From positions 1 to 12,347 of the forward strand of contig JALNWO010000035.1 in the NCBI GenBank assembly GCA_023230825.1: a DNA stretch of 12,347 nucleotides, in the 5' to 3' direction. Position 1 is the stretch's first letter. Each line of letters starts with the position of its first letter. The stretch is from Acholeplasmataceae bacterium. Its GTDB lineage: Bacteria > Bacillota_I > Bacilli_A > Acholeplasmatales > Acholeplasmataceae. Shown piece after piece: positions 7,102 to 12,347 of this stretch. Both the position numbers and the translations under genes were made by a program. The notes under the pieces are model-generated. The model was given only the letters and a program-made list of their open reading frames with translations. It did not search any database and was not told the DNA's origin.

Positions 7102-8076
7102 TTAATATTCCTTTCGTAAATTATTCCATGAACGGACAATTTGAAAACCTTCATTTTCATAAATCTTTCGTGCCGGATTTGTTTCACCTGTAAAAAGACT
7201 CATATAATGTGCACCTAGTTGACTTAAATGAAAGCATAAACTTGAGAAAAGGACTTTGCCAACCCCTTTTCCGCGATATTCATTAGAAACGCCAATGCCA
7301 TTAAAATACCCTCTTAAACTTGGTTGAACCGCTAAAGGACCAGCAAAGCCAATGACTTTTTGATTGTGATGAGCAATGAGTATGGGTTGTTTTCGTGTTG
7401 CAGCTAGAAGCAGATCTTTCTCCCAAACATCGTTGTTAAGTTCTTGAAAAAAAGTGTTAAACCCGTGATGAACATGTTCGTCATAAAGTGAAAAGCCAAT
7501 ACCTTCTTGCTTTAGATTTGCCATCCGTTTTTGAATGTCTTCGCTATAAGTATAGTTAAGAATCGAATGATAATAACTATTTTGTTTTGCGAAAACGGTA
7601 AACCCCAGCGATTCAAAAAAAGGAAGAGCTTGATTTTCAGTATCAACACCAGGTGTGTTTGGGTGATCATGATTGTTGGTATCAGGAATCAACCATTCAA
7701 ATTGAATAGGATTAAAGAAAACAATATCAATTGTTTTTACAGAGGGTTCTATTTTCTGAACGCTGTCTTGAAAATGATGAAACAGTTGTGTGCCTAGTTT
7801 TTGTCTTCGGGAAGATGCTGCTACAACAACCATGGTTAGATATGCTTTTTGCCGTGATGGATAAGTCACACCACTTATGAAACCAAGAGGCAACTGATCG
7901 TCTAAAATGATGAAAGAAAGGACATCATAATTATCTGCTTGATGCGGGAAAAATTTGTCTTTAAAAGTTTCTAATGTAAGAGGTTTATATAAAAAGGATG
8001 TTTGTTTCGTTTCTTCATTAAATAAGGCTAGTAAAGACTCTAGATGATGATTTTGTAAGGGTTCAATTTTTATCAC
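7102..8076 (-). CDS. Tandem GNAT N-acetyltransferase (two domains)
   Basis: A 324-residue protein with two GNAT folds. The N-terminal copy (about 1-165) has a degenerate motif A at VVVAASSRRQKLGTQL (R90-G95). The C-terminal copy (about 190-324) has the clear acetyl-CoA loop GVSNEYRGKGVGK (R268-G273) and the NPARKIYENEGF segment. A distinctive HDHPNTPGVD stretch (136-145) lies near the end of the first copy. GNAT enzymes move an acetyl group from acetyl-CoA to an amine. The start is GTG 8076, because GAGGTGAT (8082-8089) fits the anti-Shine-Dalgarno sequence there; the ATG at 8081 runs into TGA after two codons. It is the first gene of a two-gene operon with the PIG-L deacetylase. The two-domain plan matches mycothiol synthase MshD, but the substrate here is unknown. 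Confidence 0.83.
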   Translation of the reverse strand: MIKIEPLQNHHLESLLALFNEETKQTSFLYKPLTLETFKDKFFPHQADNYDVLSFIILDDQLPLGFISGVTYPSRQKAYLTMVVVAASSRRQKLGTQLFHHFQDSVQKIEPSVKTIDIVFFNPIQFEWLIPDTNNHDHPNTPGVDTENQALPFFESLGFTVFAKQNSYYHSILNYTYSEDIQKRMANLKQEGIGFSLYDEHVHHGFNTFFQELNNDVWEKDLLLAATRKQPILIAHHNQKVIGFAGPLAVQPSLRGYFNGIGVSNEYRGKGVGKVLFSSLCFHLSQLGAHYMSLFTGETNPARKIYENEGFQIVRSWNNLRKEY

Positions 8077-8104
8077 AACATATCACCTCACTTGATTTAC
8101 TTTG

Positions 8105-8113
8105 ATTATATCA
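8105..8113 (-). promoter_or_regulatory. Extended -10 promoter for the GNAT/PIG-L operon
   Basis: On the minus strand, TGA followed by a perfect TATAAT (8105-8110) forms an extended -10; no good -35 is seen 17 bp upstream. The predicted start is near 8098, just ahead of the GAGGTGAT ribosome binding site. Confidence 0.65.
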
Positions 8114-8161
8114 AAAAGGAAACTGGATAATTAATTTTATCGTTTTTCAAAAATAATTTTC

Positions 8162-8194
8162 AAAAAAAAGGCTAAGAAATTTATTTTCTTAGCC
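8162..8194 (-). terminator. Intrinsic terminator of the mhq-like operon, overlapping its last codons
   Basis: On the minus strand, GGCTAAGAAA pairs with TTTCTTAGCC (plus-strand 8185-8194 with 8170-8179), a 10-bp stem with a 5-nt loop and a tail of eight T (8162-8169). The stem begins in the last coding triplets and the TAA stop (8181-8183) sits in the loop region, so the gene end and the terminator are fused. Confidence 0.85.
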
Positions 8195-8771
8195 ATGTTT
8201 TCATTTCTTGTAACAATTCATGTGTAAGCTGATGACCATTTTTAGTAAAAAAAGTAATAACATCAGCATCTTGTTCAGTAAACAACATAATTAACTGCTC
8301 AGTTGTTTCAATCGTTGTTAAAGGATCGTTTTCACCAGCACCGATAAATAATTTAGTGTCTTCTAAAGATGGCCGATTATTGGGGATATTAGGAATAATA
8401 GGGTGTGATAAAATAGCTTTCTTTAAAGTGTTATAGTGAAAAAGGTAATTCACAAGGATGTTCGCCCCATTTGAAAAACCGAATGCGGTCACTTTATCTA
8501 AAGCAAATCCGTAGTGGTGACTTGCCCATAAAATAAAATTATGGAGTTCAAGTGTTCTTTGATTTAAATCTTCCACATCATAGACGCCAGGAGAAAAACG
8601 TTTGAAAAAACGGGCCATTCCATTTTCGACAACCGATCCACGGATACTTAAAAGATTGGCTTTCTCATTTAAAAAGAAACCCATGTCGAGCATGTCTTTT
8701 TCATTACCACCCGTACCATGCAAAAGAAGGATGGTTTCTTCACTTTCACCTTTTCTAAAGAGATGAATCAT
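8181..8771 (-). CDS. mhqD: MhqD-like alpha/beta-hydrolase carboxylesterase
   Basis: A 196-residue cytoplasmic serine hydrolase of the phospholipase/carboxylesterase group. The oxyanion region LHGTGGNE spans 18-25. The nucleophile elbow is GFSNG, with Ser100; Asp149 (GENDP) and His180 (NGHQL) complete the triad at the expected spacing. Length fits the family at about 200 residues. I chose ATG 8771, with AAGGA 7 nt upstream. It overlaps the 3' end of the MarR gene by 17 nt and is the last gene of the operon. In Bacillus subtilis and Staphylococcus aureus, MhqD is encoded beside a ring-cleaving dioxygenase and controlled by the MarR protein MhqR in the response to quinones. By context this esterase probably has the same role. 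The symbol is inferred from synteny as well as sequence. Confidence 0.8.
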   Translation of the reverse strand: MIHLFRKGESEETILLLHGTGGNEKDMLDMGFFLNEKANLLSIRGSVVENGMARFFKRFSPGVYDVEDLNQRTLELHNFILWASHHYGFALDKVTAFGFSNGANILVNYLFHYNTLKKAILSHPIIPNIPNNRPSLEDTKLFIGAGENDPLTTIETTEQLIMLFTEQDADVITFFTKNGHQLTHELLQEMKTWLRK

Positions 8772-9225
8772 TTGAGTTTCCTTCCTCGTTGATGATTGTT
8801 TCACTTCTAAGGCCTAGCGTTTTTAACAACGTTAGAGTAGAAGCTAACTCATTTGCGTCAAAATCGTGAAATAATCGAGTTACGAATGCTTCGTGAATTG
8901 GAAACAACTTTTCAATCAGTGTTTGCCCAGATGGTGTGAGTTCTAAATAAACAATTCGTCGATCATTCTCATCCGTTTTTCTTTTAATAAATTGCTTTTG
9001 ACACAACTTATTTGCAGCATAGGTTGCTGAACTGTTTGCCAAAAGGAGCTTTTGGCTAACAGCTTGCATTGTTTGTTTTCCTTTATGGTAAAGAGTTTCC
9101 AAAAGGCCAAACTCAGTTGTATTGATACCGTATGTTTCAATTTCTTTTTTGAGTGCTTCCTTTAAGGAATTGGAAGATCTTAAGATAATCGTTACTGCTT
9201 TAAGTGCTTGGTTTTCGGATGGCAT
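8755..9225 (-). CDS. mhqR: MarR-family repressor, MhqR-like
   Basis: A 156-residue winged-helix regulator of the MarR family. The segment TEFGLLETLYHKGKQTM (37-53) leads into the recognition region NSSATYAANKL, and DENDRRIVYLELTPSG (85-100) is the usual wing and start of the following helix. A single Cys is visible at position 75. It starts with ATG 9225, sharing one base with the TAA of the dioxygenase gene (TAATG), and AAGGAG lies 8 nt upstream, so translation is coupled. Its place between a ring-cleaving dioxygenase and a carboxylesterase matches the Mhq regulon, in which MhqR represses these genes until quinone or hydroquinone stress. The palindrome at 10272-10283 could be its operator. 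Family certain; the mhqR identity is likely but not proven. Confidence 0.82.
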   Translation of the reverse strand: MPSENQALKAVTIILRSSNSLKEALKKEIETYGINTTEFGLLETLYHKGKQTMQAVSQKLLLANSSATYAANKLCQKQFIKRKTDENDRRIVYLELTPSGQTLIEKLFPIHEAFVTRLFHDFDANELASTLTLLKTLGLRSETIINEEGNSNDSSL

Positions 9226-10211
9226 TATAAATACTCCTTTTCGAAGGTTTTAGTACTTCGAACTGTATCAAAATGACGGACAGTCTTTTCAACATAATCG
9301 CGTTGATTTCTAAAGCGTGGTGGTAGTGCTAAGGTTTCTCCTAAAATTTCATAACTTTCTTCATCATCGATAAAGCCAGGCCCTTCTGTTGCAAATTCAA
9401 AAAGAATCCCTGGATGTAATCTTGTATAAAGAGATTGGAAGTAGAAGCGATCAACAAAACCAGAGTTACGAGCACCAAATTGATCTAAGCGATGAGTCCA
9501 TGCATAGATAGCCTCCTCATCAAAGACTCTAAAAGCCACATGATGGACACCCCCATAACCTAAGCGAGCTTGGGGCAAATCGGTTGTTTTAGTGACAATA
9601 ACAGACGCACCATTTCCACCTTCACCCATTTCATATAACGTGACATCACCTATTTCGGCCGTTTTTTTCATTAAAAGAATTTCAGTTAAACGTTTCTCCA
9701 TGTCTTCAGGCCAACTTGTGTTTAAATAAATAGGGCCGAGACCAGTAATTGCGAACTCTAAAGGAATGGGGCCTTTTTGCCATGGTATTCCAGAGGCAAC
9801 ACCGGTGTCTTTTTCATCAGAGAAGAGGGCATAAGGTTGATCGTCAAAATCGTAAAAATAAAGTGCTTTACGTCCAAAAATTTCAACGATCTCTTCATAT
9901 TTTACTTTGTATTTATCAAATCGTTTGACCCAATATGACAAGGATTCATCATTTGGAACTCTAAAACTTGTTCTTGCAATTGAATTTGTTCCAGGCATCG
10001 CTTTACTCATCCCTTCAAAATCAAAGAAGGTAATGTCTGTTCCAGCTTGTCCTTTATCATCAGCAAAAAAGAGATGGTACGTGCTAATATCGTCTTGATT
10101 GACTGTTTTTTTAACTAAACGCATCCCAAGGATGTATGTAAAGAAATCATAAATTTTTTCAGCGCTACTTGTTATCGCTGTGACGTGGTGAATACCAATT
10201 AATGGGTCCAT
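9225..10211 (-). CDS. mhqE: Ring-cleaving dioxygenase, Mhq type (two VOC domains)
   Basis: A 328-residue protein with two vicinal-oxygen-chelate (glyoxalase-fold) halves. The first begins IGIHHVTAI (His9), the second carries GGVHHVAFRV (His224), and GILFEFATEGPGF supplies Glu272. These match the two His and one Glu metal ligands of extradiol-type dioxygenases. The family includes MhqA, MhqE and MhqO, which protect low-GC Gram-positives against hydroquinones and quinones. The start is ATG 10211, with AAGGAGG (10220-10226) 8 nt upstream. It leads an operon with a MarR regulator and an MhqD-like esterase. The paralogue names are hard to separate; I used mhqE because the dioxygenase plus esterase pairing resembles mhqED. 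Substrate and activity are inferred. Confidence 0.83.
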   Translation of the reverse strand: MDPLIGIHHVTAITSSAEKIYDFFTYILGMRLVKKTVNQDDISTYHLFFADDKGQAGTDITFFDFEGMSKAMPGTNSIARTSFRVPNDESLSYWVKRFDKYKVKYEEIVEIFGRKALYFYDFDDQPYALFSDEKDTGVASGIPWQKGPIPLEFAITGLGPIYLNTSWPEDMEKRLTEILLMKKTAEIGDVTLYEMGEGGNGASVIVTKTTDLPQARLGYGGVHHVAFRVFDEEAIYAWTHRLDQFGARNSGFVDRFYFQSLYTRLHPGILFEFATEGPGFIDDEESYEILGETLALPPRFRNQRDYVEKTVRHFDTVRSTKTFEKEYL

Positions 10212-10271
10212 AAAAGATCCCTCCTTCGATTTTACTTTATCAAAAGAGGGAAGTCGTTACAAGCTAAATGC

Positions 10272-10283
10272 TTCGATATCGAA
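10272..10283. promoter_or_regulatory. Perfect 12-bp palindrome upstream of the mhq-like operon, possible MarR operator
   Basis: TTCGATATCGAA is a perfect palindrome. It is flanked by a further matching triplet on each side (AAT 10267-10269, ATT 10286-10288) after two mismatched bases, giving an imperfect dyad of 22 bp. It lies 61 nt upstream of the dioxygenase start, and no gene covers it. The regulator encoded in the operon is MarR-type, and that family binds dyads of this size. A candidate promoter lies between it and the gene: TTGTAA, 17 bp, TAAAGT, with a TG extension. Assignment is inference. Confidence 0.45.
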
Positions 10284-10322
10284 ATATTAGAAATGAAAAT
10301 AATATAAAGGTCGGATTTTTAA

Positions 10323-10994
10323 TTATTTTTTAGTAAAGAAGTTAAGAATTTTTGGGACTTCTTTTTTCTTACCAAAAATGAAAATATCATCATTAGGCAT
10401 TAAAATGGTTTCCTTATTTGGTAAGATAACGTGGTCATCTCTCTCAATAAGAAGGAGATTGATTTTAAAACGTGTTCGTGAATCTAAGTCCACCAGTTTT
10501 AAAGGTGCAAAATCAGCATCGATTTTAACTTCGTATACATCGTAATCATCTTTAATATTAAAATAATCGACCACACTACCTGAAGCAATCTTATTGGCAA
10601 CCCGTTCACTTGCGATTGCAAGAGGTGATACAACATCGGTTGCACCAACGAGTTTTAATACTTTTGCATAATCTTCGTCGTCTGCTCGTGCCGTAATATG
10701 CTCAACACCAATTTGTTTGAGTTTAATAATAGTAATAATGCTAGAAGTTAAATTGCTTCGATCGTTTTGACCAATGGCTACAACCGCATTATCCACATTG
10801 GCAATGCCAGCATCCTTTAAGGCTTCCTCATCTGTTGAATCAATAACAAAGGCATTGGTAACAAATTCACTTGCTTTTTTTACAAACTCTTTGTTTTGAT
10901 CGACGGCTACAACATCAATATTTAATTTACTAAAACTTTCGACTAAATTTAATCCAAAACGGCTTAAACCAATAATAGCTACACTTTTTTTCAT
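10323..10994 (-). CDS. ktrA: KtrA/TrkA-type potassium uptake regulatory subunit (RCK)
   Basis: A 223-residue cytoplasmic RCK protein that gates a KtrB-type channel, with the usual length for KtrA. The N-terminal Rossmann domain (about 1-120) begins AIIGLSRFG (6-14), where the usual GLGRFG has Ser11 in place of Gly. Asp32 ends the second strand, the position that contacts the ribose of the bound nucleotide. The C-terminal TrkA_C domain runs from about 135 to 220 and in this family often binds a second ligand such as c-di-AMP. The ATG at 10994 is preceded by AGGTGAG, whose first bases belong to the ktrB stop codon; the spacing between the genes is 8 nt. It is therefore co-translated with ktrB. 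No clear hairpin terminator follows. Confidence 0.88.
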   Translation of the reverse strand: MKKSVAIIGLSRFGLNLVESFSKLNIDVVAVDQNKEFVKKASEFVTNAFVIDSTDEEALKDAGIANVDNAVVAIGQNDRSNLTSSIITIIKLKQIGVEHITARADDEDYAKVLKLVGATDVVSPLAIASERVANKIASGSVVDYFNIKDDYDVYEVKIDADFAPLKLVDLDSRTRFKINLLLIERDDHVILPNKETILMPNDDIFIFGKKKEVPKILNFFTKK

Positions 10995-11002
10995 AATCTC
11001 AC

Positions 11003-12298
11003 CTATCCAATAATCATTTTTTCTTCAATATATTTAATATGATAAAGTTCTTTTTTATACCAATTTCGATTTAGTAAACTTAAAACTGTCAAAGGTCCAA
11101 CTCTTCCTATAAACATAACAACAATAAGAGTTATTTTAGAGCCTGAAGCTAATGAAAAGGTTAAGCCTTTTGAAAGACCAACGTTAGCAAACGCAGAGGT
11201 TGTTTCTAAAAGAGCGGTTTCTAATGAAGTTGCGTTAAAGTGAAGAAGGAGTAGAGTCGCGACAACAATAATCAATAAAGCAGTAAATACTAAAGTTGCG
11301 GCACGATAACGCGTCTCTTCACCAATAAAGCGTTTAAAAGCTGTTGGTTGTTTGCCTTTTGCAAAACTAAACAAGTTACTAAACATAACAAAAATGGTTG
11401 TAGTTTTTACTCCCCCACCAGTTGAAGATGGAGAAGCACCAATAAACATTAAAATCATAAAAATGAGGGTTGAAAAACTCGAAATGGTTTGCATGTTAAT
11501 GGTTGAAAAACCAGCTGTCCGTGCTGAAACGCTCATAAAAAAAGCTTGAATCCAAGTGAAAGATGTCTCTGAAAGTTTAAATAATAATAAGCCAAAGGTC
11601 CATAAGCAAAGATTCATCAATAAAACAACTTTAGAATGCAAAGATAGTTTTCTTAAAGATTTTTTTTCAAAAAGTTCATCAATCACGATGAACCCCAAGC
11701 CACCAAGCATAATTAAGATAGATGTATTCATATTTAACAACAGGTGGTTTTGGTAAAATTGCATACTTAAGGGTCCAAACAAATCAAAACCAGCATTATT
11801 AAAGGAAGAAATAGCATGAAAAGCACTTAAGCCTAGTGCTGTTTTTGTATCATATTCGGGTAGAAAAACAAACAAATTGATTATAAAACCTAATAATTCA
11901 ACGGCAAAAGTAAACAAAACAATTTTAATTACGAGACGTACTAAACCTGACAAATGGTTTTGGTTTAAGCTTTCTTTGATTAAAAGTCGATTACTAATGC
12001 CTATTTTAGCCCCTAATAAAATTAAAATAAAAACAGATAAAGTAACGACACTTAAGCCACCCACTTGAATTAAAATCGCTAAAGTGACTTTTCCAAAAGG
12101 GCTTAAAACAACACTTAAATTCGTAATCGGTGAAAGACCTGTAATCGTAACTGCAGATGTTGCGATAAAAAAACTGTCAATAAAAGTTAAAGATTCATTT
12201 GTTTTTGTTGCCATCGGTAGTGCTAAAAGAATGCTCCCAATAACAATAATTGTTAGAAAAGACAAGATGATAATGAGGTAAGGCGAAAGTTTTTTCAT
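11003..12298 (-). CDS. ktrB: KtrB/TrkH-type potassium channel subunit
   Basis: A 431-residue membrane protein of the Trk/Ktr/HKT superfamily, the ion-conducting subunit of a KtrAB potassium uptake system. Four pore loops with filter glycines are visible: TITG (51-54), NAGF (168-171), TAGF (261-264) and NVGL (372-375). The Gly/Ser-rich intramembrane gating loop GASPSSTGGGVKTTT spans 287-301, and Arg399 (FIGRVGPLT) is the conserved arginine of the last helix. The length fits KtrB. The start is ATG 12298, with AAGGAG (12305-12310) 6 nt upstream. It is followed 8 nt later by ktrA; the order B then A is reversed relative to the ktrAB operon of Bacillus subtilis. The system imports potassium, often with sodium dependence, for osmotic and pH homeostasis. 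The upstream promoter lies outside the window. Confidence 0.92.
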   Translation of the reverse strand: MKKLSPYLIIILSFLTIIVIGSILLALPMATKTNESLTFIDSFFIATSAVTITGLSPITNLSVVLSPFGKVTLAILIQVGGLSVVTLSVFILILLGAKIGISNRLLIKESLNQNHLSGLVRLVIKIVLFTFAVELLGFIINLFVFLPEYDTKTALGLSAFHAISSFNNAGFDLFGPLSMQFYQNHLLLNMNTSILIMLGGLGFIVIDELFEKKSLRKLSLHSKVVLLMNLCLWTFGLLLFKLSETSFTWIQAFFMSVSARTAGFSTINMQTISSFSTLIFMILMFIGASPSSTGGGVKTTTIFVMFSNLFSFAKGKQPTAFKRFIGEETRYRAATLVFTALLIIVVATLLLLHFNATSLETALLETTSAFANVGLSKGLTFSLASGSKITLIVVMFIGRVGPLTVLSLLNRNWYKKELYHIKYIEEKMIIG

Positions 12299-12314
12299 AG
12301 ATGACTCCTTATCA

Positions 12315-12343
12315 TTTTAAGTGAGTTGATAAATCACTTAAAA
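12315..12343. repeat. 10-bp inverted repeat in the ktrB leader
   Basis: TTTTAAGTGA (12315-12324) and TCACTTAAAA (12334-12343) are perfect inverted arms around a 9-nt spacer, ending just upstream of the ktrB ribosome binding site. There is no T tract on either side, so it is not an intrinsic terminator. It may be an operator or a leader hairpin; its upstream context is cut off by the window edge. Confidence 0.55.
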
Positions 12344-12347
12344 CATG

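Noticed and set aside
7531..7797. 88-codon plus-strand open frame
   Set aside because: It lies wholly inside the tandem-GNAT gene on the other strand, has no ribosome binding site, and shows no recognisable domain.
11352..12281. Several short plus-strand open frames
   Set aside because: They lie antisense within ktrB, whose pore and filter motifs are clear; their compositions are lysine/threonine-rich mirror images of a membrane protein.
12299..12347. c-di-AMP (ydaO) riboswitch before ktrB
   Set aside because: Expected from the gene family, but only 49 bases of leader are visible and none of the conserved core can be recognised.
1..12347. CRISPR array, tRNA, rRNA, insertion sequence, phage or toxin-antitoxin genes
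   Set aside because: I saw no regular direct repeats, cloverleaf genes, transposase motifs or flanking terminal repeats in any part of the window.

Overview
The window looks like an AT-rich, low-GC Gram-positive-type genome (Bacillota or the Acholeplasma/Izemoplasma side of Mycoplasmatota). The grounds are strong AGGAGG/AGGTGAT-type ribosome binding sites, TATAAT-like promoters (several with an extended TGn -10), short U-tailed hairpin terminators, and gene content typical of those groups. TGA is used as a stop (for example at 4075-4077), so the Mycoplasma/Spiroplasma code does not apply. Four of the eleven genes with visible starts begin with TTG or GTG. No mobile element, CRISPR array, tRNA or rRNA is visible, and the coding density is high. 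The genus cannot be fixed from the sequence alone.

Plus-strand half (1-6406): the last 27 codons of a glutamate dehydrogenase; a four-helix membrane protein of unknown function; a large GH18 (chitinase-like) lipoprotein with repeat, Flg_new-like and bacterial Ig-like modules; a two-gene RNA-modification operon (RluA-family pseudouridine synthase and a short epoxyqueuosine reductase QueG); and a two-gene PadR regulator plus HAAS/DUF4097 operon. Intrinsic terminators separate these units. A shared, probably bidirectional terminator at about 6382-6406 closes the plus-strand half against the convergent minus-strand half.

Minus-strand half (6405-12347), read right to left: ktrB-ktrA (potassium uptake channel and its RCK regulatory subunit); an mhq-like operon (ring-cleaving dioxygenase, MarR regulator, carboxylesterase) resembling quinone/hydroquinone detoxification loci, with a perfect 12-bp palindrome upstream as a possible operator; and a tightly coupled pair made of a tandem-GNAT acetyltransferase and a PIG-L deacetylase.

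Most of the window is conventional. The parts most worth a second look are: (1) the tandem-GNAT/PIG-L pair, which has the same architecture as the mycothiol enzymes MshD and MshB but lies outside Actinobacteria, and whose PIG-L enzyme has Gly where the catalytic-base Asp normally sits; (2) the PadR-coupled HAAS/DUF4097 protein, a 19-residue-period repeat protein with no membrane anchor, whose start lies 59 nt inside padR; and (3) the multi-domain GH18 lipoprotein with a duplicated N-terminal module of no recognised family. None of these is proven here to be a new system.
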